Made by a program: the position numbers and the translations under genes. The notes under the pieces were generated by a model, which did not search any database, had not been told where the DNA came from, and worked only from the letters and a program-made list of their open reading frames with translations. From Flectonema sp. DT1601 (Eukaryota; Euglenozoa; Diplonemea; Diplonemida; Diplonemidae), in assembly GCA_964019425.1 (NCBI GenBank), contig OZ025839.1, positions 434,001 through 498,000 of the forward strand: a stretch of 64,000 nt of DNA, read 5' to 3'. This document shows positions 47,935-57,624 of the stretch, one piece after another (position 1 is the first letter of the stretch; the number at the start of each line of letters is the position of its first letter).

Positions 47935-49104
47935 ATGTCTTCAGTGGCCTCTGCAGTGCAATCAAGCTCTAAAGCCCCTTCTCAAGCAACAAGACTAAAG
48001 GATGTACTGAGGGCTAATCAAAGACAGGGTTTCATGGGTATCACAAAAAAGATACTCGAAAAGGAAAAAAAAGAAAAAGATGTTCCAAAAGAAGTCTCAG
48101 ATGAAGACTCAAAACCTGTTTGGGAAGTTGAATTGGAAGCCTTAAAAGTTCAAATATCCAGGCTAATGCAGGTTGAAAGATTGAACGCTGACTTATCCGG
48201 AAAAATGCAAAAAATGCAACTAAAACACGAGGCTGAGATGTCTGAAATCAGAAGTGATTTTATTGGATTGCGACACAAGGCTGATGAACTCCAAGAGCAA
48301 ATAAAACAAAGAGACAATCAAATAGAAGAACAACAACAAACAATATTTGAACTTCGTACTGGGATAAACATGACTCGCGTACAGCTGGCTTACAACTTTG
48401 TAGCAAGGTATTCTAACATAGATATAATAGTAAAGCCTGAAGATATCTTCTCAACGTTAGAATCCACAATGTCTTCGTCTCCTTTGGCAGGTCTCACACT
48501 CCCTGGAGAAGCGGGTCACAAACGTACTAATTTCGCAGATGCAAAATACTGTTCACCGACTCGTGGTGGTGTTAGATTAACAGTTAAAAGACCACCTGCA
48601 CTTAGAGACTGGAGACAACTGAAATTACAAATTGGACAACTTCTTGCTGGGATGTGTCGTAAGGACTTAGAACCGGGTGATATCATCGAACATAAATCTA
48701 ATCATGATGATGAGGCTGTCTTGGAATTCCTTTTCAGAACTGAAAAAGAAGCTCGAAGTAAATTTCAACAACTTGAACAAGAAATTAAATGGAACGATGA
48801 ATGTTCTGCAGGCAGTCTTCGTGGGTTTGGTTTAACTAGAATATCACTTCGTGAGATGAACAAAAAGAAACTAACTCCCGCTGGAGAAGAACTCTTGCGA
48901 CTTAATTTGGAGCTGTTCGACACTGAAAACGGAGGCGATATAAAAAAACCAACCGAATCCACGTGGGAACGCAAATTACAAATTCAACAAAAACGAGATC
49001 TCGATTTTCAGATACAGCGTTCTGCCTTGAAACCACTTCCTCCTCCCAGTAACTTACCACTTCTACTGAATCCATGTAGTCTTTTTGATTATATAAACAT
49101 ATGA
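47935..49104 (+). CDS. Coiled-coil protein of unknown function
   Basis: 389 residues: a Ser-rich N-terminus, a Lys/Glu-rich stretch, a coiled coil (about 65-140, with QIKQRDNQIEEQQQTIFELR), a middle with SPTRGGVRL, then a globular-looking part (about 215-300) with GDIIEHKSN and a Trp/Leu-rich helix. No family is recognised. A cytoskeletal or flagellar structural role would fit, but nothing shows it. The spacer upstream contains a T-run of more than 30 bases. Confidence 0.75.
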   Translation: MSSVASAVQSSSKAPSQATRLKDVLRANQRQGFMGITKKILEKEKKEKDVPKEVSDEDSKPVWEVELEALKVQISRLMQVERLNADLSGKMQKMQLKHEAEMSEIRSDFIGLRHKADELQEQIKQRDNQIEEQQQTIFELRTGINMTRVQLAYNFVARYSNIDIIVKPEDIFSTLESTMSSSPLAGLTLPGEAGHKRTNFADAKYCSPTRGGVRLTVKRPPALRDWRQLKLQIGQLLAGMCRKDLEPGDIIEHKSNHDDEAVLEFLFRTEKEARSKFQQLEQEIKWNDECSAGSLRGFGLTRISLREMNKKKLTPAGEELLRLNLELFDTENGGDIKKPTESTWERKLQIQQKRDLDFQIQRSALKPLPPPSNLPLLLNPCSLFDYINI

Positions 49105-49188
49105 TATGAGGGGAGAGTTGTTCTTTTGTTCATTTGTTTGTTCATTTTTTATTATTTTGTTTTGTTAAGTCTTTTTGAGACAACACGC

Positions 49189-49271
49189 CCTGTTTGCCAT
49201 AGTTATTGTTTACTTCTTTAGTAAATTATATTAAACGGAAAAGCTTTACAGCTCCTGTTACTGTTCTTCGG
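49189..49271 (+). repeat. Repeat E, copy 1
   Basis: Begins CCTGTTTGCC and ends AACGGAAAAGCTTTACAGC...GTTACTGTTCTTCGG. It matches copy 2 through most of its 3' half. Confidence 0.65.
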
Positions 49272-49454
49272 TACAAGTGTCCCTTAGAATGTTCCCTGCG
49301 AATGTTGTGAAATAGTCCCTACTGATGGAGAGGGGGGTGAGAGGTACGAGACGGACACCCATTTACCTATCACTGTTATATAAAAAAGAGAAGAAAGAAA
49401 AGTAATCAAAAACATGACCTTCACTGCGTTACATGTACTCGCCCAATGTCACTG

Positions 49455-49530
49455 CCTGTTTGCTAATTATTGTTTTATGAAATACGTAACTTAACGGTAG
49501 CTTTACAGCTTTCCGTTGCTGTTCTTCGAC
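49455..49530 (+). repeat. Repeat E, copy 2
   Basis: Begins CCTGTTTGCT and ends AACGGTAGCTTTACAGC...GTTGCTGTTCTTCGA. AACGG...CCGTT makes it a hairpin; the arm is kept less perfectly in copy 1. Confidence 0.65.
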
Positions 49531-49918
49531 AAACAACTATTGACAGAAGGGAAGAAAGAAAACTACTTGTGAAAGTTAGGAGTTCTTACTTATTCTTCTT
49601 TTTAGTATGGCATAACCACTCTTAGTGGATATGTATTTTATATATCTCGAAGTGTTGTACAGTAGTGTATTGTTGTGCTTTTTTTGCTTATGCGGTAAAA
49701 TAATAAAAGAACCAAAAATCGTTGCCTGACCTTTACTGTGTTTTATGCCTGTGGCGATGGTTATTTGATTTTCACTTGTATTTTCTTCTTTTAATCATTT
49801 ACACGTATTTTCTTTGCCCCTGCTGGCTTGTTTTAGTTTGTAAGTTTCCTTTCTTCTTCTTCTTCTTCTTCCTCATTATTTTCTTTTCTAACCAAAAGGA
49901 CCTCATGAAATAAGAATT

Positions 49919-52900
49919 ATGTCGGGCGATATGATTGAAATCGGAGCGCTATGTCTCGCACTTAGCAAAAGAGATTCATGGAAGGTGGGAAACGTTGATG
50001 AATGGAACGGTAAGACAGGTATTGTAACCTGTGAAGATGGTGAACGATTAGAAAAATTGTCGGAAGACGATATTAATTTAGTCAGCGATGAGATCCTTCA
50101 AGAAGATGTTGATGATCTACTGAACCTGACTCTACTCCACGACAGTACTCTTCTACACGTACTTCGAAGAAGGTACATGAAGGATGTTATTTATACGAAT
50201 ATTGGAGCTATTGTAGTCGCATTGAACCCTTTCAACTTTAAGATTCCACACTACACGGATGATAATATGCCAAAGTATTTATCTGAAGGGGATCGTATTG
50301 AAAATAATTTACCACATTCATGGGCAGTTGCTCATAACACTTATTATGAAATGAGAAATGATATGCAAAACCAAACAATTCTGGTGTCTGGAGAGAGTGG
50401 AGCTGGTAAGACAGAAGCCAGTAAAATTGTGATGAAATATTTAGCAGCGCTGTCTTGCAAGTCGGGTGACGCTACTAGTAAGGAAGCTGCTTCAGCTGTT
50501 GGTCAGAAAATTAACATGGCTTCACCTCCACTTGAGTCTTTTGGGAATGCTAAAACAGTTCGAAATGACAACAGTTCAAGATTTGGTAAGTTTATGAGAG
50601 TCAAATTCGACGATTCTGGTTATCTCGTTGGTGCATTCATCACTAAGTATCTTCTTGAGAAATCTAGAATCGTCGTAGCCTCAAACGGTGAGAGAGTTTA
50701 CCATTCATTTTATCTCGTCGTTAGAGGTCAAGATCCAAAATATAAATTAATAAAAGACTCCTCATACAAATCACTAGCTTCAGGAAACATGTTAACAAAC
50801 AAGGAATTCGACACCAAAGAAGAATACGACGAAGTCGTTTCATCACTATCAACGATGGGTGTTTCTAGCGATGATATTAATTCCATGTGGCTTGGAGTTT
50901 GTGGTGTTCTCAACTGTCTTAATATTGATTTCTTAGAAGATGGTGAAGGCAGCATCATCAAAGAAGACACACTACAATTCCTTGACCTTTGTTGTGAACA
51001 TTGGAGTATTTCTGGAGAACAATTCAAAAAAGAAGCCATCACAACAACGATGTTCATAGGAGGACAATGGATTACAAAAGTTCTAAACCCAACGAAGGCA
51101 AAGGACGGTAGAGACGCACTTGTTAAAGCAACATACGACCTTGAATTCAGTTGGTTAGTTGATAAGTGTAATGCTTTATTAGATGCACCAGAGGCAGACG
51201 GGAATTGGATTGGTCTTCTAGACATCTTCGGCTTTGAAGATTTTGAATTAAATTCTTTTGAACAAGTCTGCATCAACCTTGCCAACGAAGCCCTACAAGG
51301 TCACTACAATGAATACATCTTCACAAAAGACATGCAGCTATGTCGAGCTGAAGGCATCGATGTAACTGAAATAGAGTTTCCTGATAACGCTGAATGTCTC
51401 AACATGATCAGCGGTAGAGGAGGTATTCTTGCGTTGCTAGATGAAGAATGCTCCCTTGGTAAGGGTTCATCAGCGGGATTTCTACATAATGTTGAAGAAC
51501 ATCATAAGAAGAATCCTTTTTTCTTAAAGAAAACACTCGCAAAGAACAGTTTTATCATCCATCACTATGCTGGATCAGTCTCTTACGACGTCACTGGTGT
51601 TCTTGACAAGAACAGAGACACGTTAAAAGATGCCTTTAAAACGATGATGAGAGCCTCCTCTGATCCTTTCATTGCCGCAATCCACCCTGAACCTGTCGAT
51701 AATGTCCGAAAAGTTACTGTTGGTGGATTCTTCAAAGAGCAAGTTGCAGCGTTAATGGAAGTTATTAACTCAACGAACCCTCATTGGATTCGTTGCGTCA
51801 AACCACATCCAGCGAAGAAACCTCTTCACATTGACGGCGTGCAAACAATGAAACAATTAGCGTCTTCTGGTGTATTAGGCACGGTGAAGATTAGAAAAGC
51901 TGGATACCCAATTCGACTTACTTATGAATCTTTCAAGGTTCGATACAGAGTATGCAGCAGTGATCCTTCTCAAGATGGAAAATCTATCGCAGCAGAGACA
52001 TTTAAGCATCTTGGGTTTGGTACAGGAGATGGTCAGCTCGGAGTCACAATCGTTTTCCTAAAAAGTCACGGATACGTTGAACTGGAGAAACTAAAAAAGA
52101 AAAGACTCGCAATCTTCTCTCAGAGGATGGTCATGCAATCTTTGACTCAGATATCTAGATTCCGTGTTGCATGTCAGAGAAAAGCAAAACAAGTCGAAAC
52201 CATACAAACATACTTACGATGCAAACCTTCAGAACGAGAATGGAGACAAAAACAATATAATTTAGTAAAAGATGCAATTGTTGAATCAACAAAGAAAGTT
52301 CTTTCATGTATAAAAGAAGAAGAAATCCTCCGACAAGAAATTCACCAACAAGTTGAAGACTCCACAGCTGGCATACTCGAATCTCTCGCAGAAGGAATGC
52401 AAATGGTTGAAAGACATTGGTGGGATACCAAATCTCAAAGAGATGAAGCTGCTAGGAATAGTATATTTGATAAAGAATCTGGTGAGAGGAACTCAGTTCT
52501 TCATCAGGAAAAAGATTCACTAAATGATTTACTAATTCATCTCGAAGAGCACAGACGAGAGATGGAAGATCTCGTCTACGAACGTGAAGAACTAGCTCGC
52601 ATTGCTGAAGAGCAACGTGAAAGAGAGGAGTCAGAACGAGAGCGTCAATTAGAAGAAGCCCGTCGACAAGCTGAGCGAGAAGCTCAAATTCAAGAAGTTG
52701 AACGTCGTCGTCAAATAGCTCTCGTCGCATGGCAGCAGCAGAGCAAACAAGAGGAATTATCTCGTCAGAAATTACGTCAGGAACAAGATCGACAATCAGA
52801 GTTCATCCGTGGGCGTCGCGTCCACGAAGAGTCATCTCAGTACTTAAAAAAGACAGAACGACTTCATATTGCGAGACAGCGACTATCATATCCGTCAGCT

Positions 52901-53401
52901 GGGTTTATAACTTCCCCAAAAGTTCTACAGGCTGCTAGGAATCCTGTTTATAGTCCTGCCTTGAATTCATCTCCATCTGGATTACAAATGTCAACACCTC
53001 GTAAGACCTCAACAGCTGGTAGTCCAGCTCGCTCATCATTATCAAGGACGTCATTATCACCAGAAATAAATCCTCCGAATGTGTTATCAATTCAGAAGGG
53101 TCGTCTTAGTCAGGCTCGTCTGTCACCTGGTAACTCGACTAGTTTAGATATGGTTTCTCGCCTTAAGAAGTTAACGAAAGACTGCACTAGTTCAGATTTG
53201 ATTATGTCTCCGAAGATGGAATTAAGAGATGTTAGAAATCCAGAAAACCCAAACCACCCGAGATGGAAACCTCCATCAGATGACACTGTGGTACTTCCTG
53301 ATGGTAGTGCTGTACCTATTGACAGTATCCCTCTTCCTAATGAAGAATCTACAGAAAGGAGGCGGCGTGAGAGGCGTGCGAGAACTGAACTATCGCACTA
53401 G
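49919..53401 (+). CDS. Unconventional myosin heavy chain
   Basis: 1160 residues. A short SH3-like N-terminus is followed by a complete motor (about 55-735): P-loop GESGAGKTEASK (about 158-169), switch I NDNSSRFGKF, switch II LLDIFGFEDF (near 430), NLANEALQGHYN, and the SH1 region CVKPHP..KP then GVLGTVKIRKAGYPIR. A basic neck with at most a degenerate IQ motif follows, then a charged helix (Glu/Arg rich, about 855-985) and a Ser/Pro-rich tail with repeated SP and RTS sites. No FERM, MyTH4, PH or SH3 tail domain is visible, so I cannot assign the class. An actin-based motor is certain. The long single Glu/Arg helix could act as a rigid lever or a coiled coil. Confidence 0.95.
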   Translation: MSGDMIEIGALCLALSKRDSWKVGNVDEWNGKTGIVTCEDGERLEKLSEDDINLVSDEILQEDVDDLLNLTLLHDSTLLHVLRRRYMKDVIYTNIGAIVVALNPFNFKIPHYTDDNMPKYLSEGDRIENNLPHSWAVAHNTYYEMRNDMQNQTILVSGESGAGKTEASKIVMKYLAALSCKSGDATSKEAASAVGQKINMASPPLESFGNAKTVRNDNSSRFGKFMRVKFDDSGYLVGAFITKYLLEKSRIVVASNGERVYHSFYLVVRGQDPKYKLIKDSSYKSLASGNMLTNKEFDTKEEYDEVVSSLSTMGVSSDDINSMWLGVCGVLNCLNIDFLEDGEGSIIKEDTLQFLDLCCEHWSISGEQFKKEAITTTMFIGGQWITKVLNPTKAKDGRDALVKATYDLEFSWLVDKCNALLDAPEADGNWIGLLDIFGFEDFELNSFEQVCINLANEALQGHYNEYIFTKDMQLCRAEGIDVTEIEFPDNAECLNMISGRGGILALLDEECSLGKGSSAGFLHNVEEHHKKNPFFLKKTLAKNSFIIHHYAGSVSYDVTGVLDKNRDTLKDAFKTMMRASSDPFIAAIHPEPVDNVRKVTVGGFFKEQVAALMEVINSTNPHWIRCVKPHPAKKPLHIDGVQTMKQLASSGVLGTVKIRKAGYPIRLTYESFKVRYRVCSSDPSQDGKSIAAETFKHLGFGTGDGQLGVTIVFLKSHGYVELEKLKKKRLAIFSQRMVMQSLTQISRFRVACQRKAKQVETIQTYLRCKPSEREWRQKQYNLVKDAIVESTKKVLSCIKEEEILRQEIHQQVEDSTAGILESLAEGMQMVERHWWDTKSQRDEAARNSIFDKESGERNSVLHQEKDSLNDLLIHLEEHRREMEDLVYEREELARIAEEQREREESERERQLEEARRQAEREAQIQEVERRRQIALVAWQQQSKQEELSRQKLRQEQDRQSEFIRGRRVHEESSQYLKKTERLHIARQRLSYPSAGFITSPKVLQAARNPVYSPALNSSPSGLQMSTPRKTSTAGSPARSSLSRTSLSPEINPPNVLSIQKGRLSQARLSPGNSTSLDMVSRLKKLTKDCTSSDLIMSPKMELRDVRNPENPNHPRWKPPSDDTVVLPDGSAVPIDSIPLPNEESTERRRRERRARTELSH

Positions 53402-53855
53402 GCAACAGCACGCTCAAAATCTCTCTTCAAAAAAAAAAAAAAAAAAATGGAGAGAAGAAAACTACAATTTTTGTACTATAACCGCCTTGCTGTTTCTGTT
53501 ATTCTAATGATCCTTTTTTTTATTTTCTGCTTTTTTCTTTTTTTTTTTTAATTTTTTTTTTTTATAGATATTTTCTACCATAGTCTGTATGTTGTTTGTG
53601 TGTAACCTTTTACTTCGACTGTCAAAAGTAGTTTTGTCTCAGCAACCGATGCGAATGTTTTGTTAATTTTTCTGTTGTTACTATTTTAGTATTTTTTGCT
53701 TAACAGTTTCCTCATATCTAATGTATACAGCCGTGTGATTGTATACAGCCGTGTGATTGTTAAAGGAAGTGAGATATAATATTGGTTGGTGTTGTGTATT
53801 ATTAATTTTTTATTTTCCTGAACAGCTTTTATCGTTCTATCACCACTCCTTCAAA
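53402..53855. other. Spacer before the first uL30 gene
   Basis: T-rich. A perfect tandem copy of an 18-nt unit (GTATACAGCCGTGTGATT) lies at 53723-53758. TTTTCCTGAACAG ends at 53825, 30 nt before the start codon. Confidence 0.6.
53813..53826 (+). promoter_or_regulatory. 3' splice acceptor-like site before uL30 copy 1
   Basis: TTTTCCTGAACAG, with CAG ending at 53825. A similar site (TTCTCCCGACAG, ending at 54958) precedes copy 2 although the two upstream regions are otherwise unrelated. Confidence 0.45.
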
Positions 53856-54587
53856 ATGCCACGTGCTCCAGTTCCAGAGACCCAGAAGAAGTCCCAGGCC
53901 GCCGCCGCCAAGGTCCATGAGGCCGTCTCAAAGGCTGCCGCCGAGAAGAAGGAGTCCCTCATCAAGAAGAGAAGAGACGCAATGAAGAAGGCTGTCAAGT
54001 ACGCCAGACAGTACCGTGCCGAGAAGAACTCCCTTCTCTCCCTCAGAAAGACTGCTGAGAAGGAAGGAAACTTCTACTCATGCCCAGAGGCCAGAGTTGC
54101 CTTCGTCATCAGAATCAGAGGTATCAACGATGTCGCCCCAAAGCCACGTAAGATCCTTCAGCTTCTCCGTCTTCGTCAGATCCACACCGGAGTGTTCATC
54201 AGATTGAACAAGGCTACCCTTAACATGATGAAGAGAGTTGAGTCATTCATTGCCTGGGGATACCCATCAGTAAAGACCGTTAGAGAATTGGTCTACAAGA
54301 GAGGATACATGAACATCAAGGGTAACCGTATTCCTATCACCGAGAACGAAGTCGTTGAGGAGGCCGTCTCAAAGAAGACCAAGGGAGCCGTTGTATGCGC
54401 TGAGGACGTTGTCAACCAGTTGTACACTGCTGGTGACCACTTCAGCACCGTCGCCCACACTTTGTGGCCGTTCAAGTTGTCTGCCCCTAACGGTGGATTG
54501 AAGTACAAGAACTCTCACTTTGTTGAGGGAGGAGACTTCGGAAACAGAGAGGCTCTCATCAACACTTTCATCTCCAAGATGAACTAA
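53856..54587 (+). CDS. RPL7: 60S ribosomal protein uL30 (L7), copy 1
   Basis: 243 residues beginning MPRAPVPETQKKSQ. The basic N-terminal helix and the uL30 core (FVIRIRGINDVAPKPRKILQ, then LLRLRQIHTGVFIRLNKA) are typical, as is the C-terminal GGDFGNREALINTFISKMN. An in-frame ATG lies further upstream (53757), but this start is chosen because it begins the conserved sequence, follows a splice-acceptor-like CAG, and matches the second copy. Codon use is strikingly different from neighbours: third positions favour C and G (AAG, GCC, ATC), as expected of a highly expressed gene. The protein sits in the large ribosomal subunit. Confidence 0.97.
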   Translation: MPRAPVPETQKKSQAAAAKVHEAVSKAAAEKKESLIKKRRDAMKKAVKYARQYRAEKNSLLSLRKTAEKEGNFYSCPEARVAFVIRIRGINDVAPKPRKILQLLRLRQIHTGVFIRLNKATLNMMKRVESFIAWGYPSVKTVRELVYKRGYMNIKGNRIPITENEVVEEAVSKKTKGAVVCAEDVVNQLYTAGDHFSTVAHTLWPFKLSAPNGGLKYKNSHFVEGGDFGNREALINTFISKMN

Positions 54588-54988
54588 GCTGGCATATCTT
54601 CCTTAGTCCTGAAGATCAATCATTTTTGACTGGTTATGTATAGGTTTATGTCACTATACAGGGGAAGGAGAAAAAAAAAAAAACCGAAAAAAAAACTCAA
54701 AAAAATTAAAAAAAAATGAAAATAACAAAAAAAACCAAAAAAAAAATACAAAAATATAAAAAAAAAAAGGAGCAAGCATCACATAGTTTGTTTCTGAGTC
54801 GCTTCTTAATTACTCTTTTGAAAACACATATTTCTATTCGCAGTAAAAGCTATATTGAGATCGCATTGATGTTTAGAGTCACACGAAGGTTCTCAACGAT
54901 GACATGTTTCCTGCTGTTGTATTGAAAGACGATCTCTAAACACATTTTCTCCCGACAGATATTTTTGCATTTCCTTACATCCCTTAAA

Positions 54989-55720
54989 ATGCCACGTGCT
55001 CCAGTTCCAGAGACCCAGAAGAAGTCCCAGGCCGCCGCCGCCAAGGTCCATGAGGCCGTCTCAAAGGCTGCCGCCGAGAAGAAGGAGTCCCTCATCAAGA
55101 AGAGAAGAGACGCAATGAAGAAGGCTGTCAAGTACGCCAGACAGTACCGTGCCGAGAAGAACTCCCTTCTCTCCCTCAGAAAGACTGCTGAGAAGGAAGG
55201 AAACTTCTACTCATGCCCAGAGGCCAGAGTTGCCTTCGTCATCAGAATCAGAGGTATCAACGATGTCGCCCCAAAGCCACGTAAGATCCTTCAGCTTCTC
55301 CGTCTTCGTCAGATCCACACCGGAGTGTTCATCAGATTGAACAAGGCTACCCTTAACATGATGAAGAGAGTTGAGTCATTCATTGCCTGGGGATACCCAT
55401 CAGTAAAGACCGTTAGAGAATTGGTCTACAAGAGAGGATACATGAACATCAAGGGTAACCGTATTCCTATCACCGAGAACGAAGTCGTTGAGGAGGCCGT
55501 CTCAAAGAAGACCAAGGGAGCCGTTGTATGCGCTGAGGACGTTGTCAACCAGTTGTACACCGCTGGTGACCACTTCAGCACCGTCGCCCACACTTTGTGG
55601 CCGTTCAAGTTGTCTGCCCCTAACGGTGGATTGAAGTACAAGAACTCTCACTTTGTTGAGGGAGGAGACTTCGGAAACAGAGAGGCTCTCATCAACACCT
55701 TCATCTCCAAGATGAACTAA
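54989..55720 (+). CDS. RPL7: 60S ribosomal protein uL30 (L7), copy 2
   Basis: Encodes the same 243 residues as copy 1. I find only two base differences over 732 nt, both synonymous (ACT to ACC, near positions 55560 and 55700 of this copy). The match stops within a few bases of the start and stop codons; 5' and 3' flanks are unrelated. That points to gene conversion or strong selection on the coding sequence, not a simple fresh duplication of the whole locus. It shares the same C/G-ending codon bias. An acceptor-like CCCGACAG lies 30 nt upstream of the start. Confidence 0.97.
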   Translation: MPRAPVPETQKKSQAAAAKVHEAVSKAAAEKKESLIKKRRDAMKKAVKYARQYRAEKNSLLSLRKTAEKEGNFYSCPEARVAFVIRIRGINDVAPKPRKILQLLRLRQIHTGVFIRLNKATLNMMKRVESFIAWGYPSVKTVRELVYKRGYMNIKGNRIPITENEVVEEAVSKKTKGAVVCAEDVVNQLYTAGDHFSTVAHTLWPFKLSAPNGGLKYKNSHFVEGGDFGNREALINTFISKMN

Positions 55721-56115
55721 ATAGGTAACTAATACTCCAGGGACACGTGTCAAACAAGATCAACTTCAGTTTTCTCATTTTCATTCCCACCCCCCGATCA
55801 TTTGAGAAAATAAGAAACTCCAGAATGTAAGAGAAAAATTGAAAAAACATAGCATTTCAAAAAAAAAAGCAAAGAATAAAAAAAATTTCCAAAAAAAAAA
55901 AACAAATGGGTTCCACCCGCAAAAAAAAACTGAAAAAAAAAAAAAAAAAAAACTACAGCAATTTAGTCAATCTTCTAAATTTTAATTTAACATAACAGGC
56001 AAATAGATGACAACGGTGATCTACAAAAAAAAAAAGTTTTTTTTTTTTGATAAAACGTATTTTTTTATTCTCACCAACTATGTTCCATTTCCAGAGGTTT
56101 TCTTCTTAAGAAATA
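55721..56115. other. Spacer before the TLC-domain gene
   Basis: A-rich runs of up to about 20 bases. TTCCATTTCCAG ends at 56094, 21 nt before the start codon. No gene is seen. Confidence 0.5.
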
Positions 56116-57624
56116 ATGATCTCCTATTTAAGTAGTCTTAGCTCGATTAAGGTCGCCACTAAACCTGATCCAGTGCAGTTCCTTGCATCAGCTATATTTT
56201 TTTTCACGTTGCTACATGCTGCTCCTTCCTTTTTAATGAGAGTCCTTAGTAAGTATGTTTGTTTCTATGATGTGATTGAGATCTGATGATGGGATGAAAA
56301 AAAAAAAAAAAAAAAAACAGAGATTGGAATAATTTTAGTTCACTCAAGAAAGGTGAATTCGCAAACAGAGTCACAGCGATAGTCAACTGTTTCATTATAT
56401 TGGGTTTCACTGCCTGCTATTGGTTTGAGAAAAAAGATGGCATTTGGACCCCTGATAGCGGTATGTACCTCTTTCTTATTAGAATAAAATAAAAAGCTTT
56501 TTCCGTTCGACTGGTAGCCTAGTTGAGAGAACCCCTTCGTGCAACATGTCAATCCCCTCCTTCTTGCCCAGTAGAGTCAAAGTCAAGTTAAATGTGTTAG
56601 CCTGAAGGAAAGCAATCATTCAGAGTTTTCGAGTTGTCTACTCCACTTGAGAAATCCCCTTTAGAGTCATGTTAGCAGCTCTCCCACTCAGGTTCTGTCC
56701 GCCGTTGTAAAATATTATCGCAGCCGTGGCCCATCCGTTCCATAAAAAAGCTGCATCAGTGTCAGTTGCTACTAGTCTACATCGTCTGCAACTCTGTAAA
56801 GAAGTTGTCATGTCGCCATGAACCCTTCCCTACTACACTCTTGGCCCAACGAATCAATCATCTCCCCCTTTTTTTTGTACCCACAAACCCATTTCGGTAG
56901 AAAGAGAATTGTGGCAGTGTAACTAACCTATTCTTTTAATATGTTTTTGTACCGGGTTGCGCACAAACAAAACAAAGGTGTGAGTAAGAAAGTAAAAAGT
57001 GAAGTTTGCCGATACTTTTTTTAAATCAAACAAAAAGAAGACAAAAAAAAAAAAAAAAAAACAGCTGAACTCCCTGAGTTAGCATTCACAGCTCACAGTG
57101 TCATGATTGGATACATTATTTATGATTTCGTAATTTGTCTTTTCGTAGAATCGGAATTGAGTTATTTATTTTTACTACATCACATCATCGGAGCAGTCTC
57201 TCATTACCTAGTGCTATCATTCCGTGATGGATATGGAGCAAATTATTCAATGCTTGTGTACTTAGCTGAAGCCAGTACTCCTTTTTATCACGTTCTGTGG
57301 ATTCTTCGTGAGCTCCGTGAGCAAAAGGATAAGAAACGAGGTGCGGAATGGGAAAAGGGTTTCTGTGGTTTGGTTTTCACAGTATTCTCTGGAGTCATGA
57401 TGTTGTTGTTCTTTCTAACTAGAGCCTGCATCTCACCTATGATTGCGTATCACGCGTCAACTGATGGCTTGGTTTGGTACACTGCAAACATCTCACGTGA
57501 AGTTGGATTGCTGCAGGCTGGAATTCTAATTATTTTCTCAGCTATGAATTTGTACTGGTTCTCACTCTTGGTAAAAACTGCTCTTCAAGTTTTTGGAGGA
57601 GGAGAAAAAGAAAAAACTAACTAA
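56116..57624 (+). CDS. TLC-domain multispanning membrane protein, three exons
   Basis: Exons 56116-56252, 56321-56460 and 57065-57624 join to 278 residues with no internal stop. An in-frame TAA upstream fixes the start. The spliced product has several hydrophobic helices. A typical TLC core runs across the exon 2-3 junction: NRVTAIVNC, then AFTAHSVMIGYIIYDFVI, LLHHIIGAVSHYLVL, YLAEASTPFYHVLWIL and a last helix GILIIFSAMNLYWF. HH in the third helix and the D in IYDF match TLC proteins (TRAM/LAG1/CLN8 family). Length fits the TLCD or CLN8-like group rather than ceramide synthase, which has a longer N-terminus. A role in membrane lipid composition or ER transport is family-based inference. The C-terminus is lysine-rich (GGGEKEKTN). 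Confidence 0.88.
56253..56320 (+). other. Intron 1 of the TLC gene, poly-A plus CAG 3' end
   Basis: 68 nt, donor GTATGTTTG. The end is a run of more than 20 A, then CAG. It restores the TLC frame (phase 2). Confidence 0.8.
56461..57064 (+). other. Intron 2 of the TLC gene, contains repeat A
   Basis: 604 nt, donor GTATGTACC, ending in a long A-run plus CAG. It splits codon GCT (Ala) after its first base. It is far longer than the other four introns and carries repeat A copy 2 close to its 3' end, which may explain its size. Confidence 0.8.
56875..57027 (+). repeat. Dispersed repeat A, copy 2
   Basis: T-run, GTACCCACAAACCC, the invariant TTCGGTAGAAAGAGAATT, GTGTAACTAACC, GGTGTGAGTAAGA, then GTAAAAAGTGAAGTTTGCCG as in copy 3. 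It lies inside TLC intron 2 in the sense orientation. Confidence 0.88.

Larger units (their letters stand above)
49105..49918. other. Spacer before the myosin gene, with an internal imperfect duplication
   Basis: Holds repeat E, two copies at 49189-49271 and 49455-49530. A pyrimidine-rich stretch (TTCTTCTTCTTCTTCTTCC) at 49853-49871 and CTAACCAAAAG come shortly before the myosin start codon. Confidence 0.5.

Noticed and set aside
53757-53855. Upstream ATG extending uL30 copy 1 by 33 residues
   Set aside because: The extension is AT-rich, contains the acceptor-like CAG and is absent from copy 2; the conserved protein starts at 53856.
56638-56793. Minus-strand 51-codon frame with an acceptor-like CTTTACAG before it, inside TLC intron 2
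   Set aside because: The length is within chance for this base composition, no start or upstream exon is found, and it would be the only gene on the minus strand.
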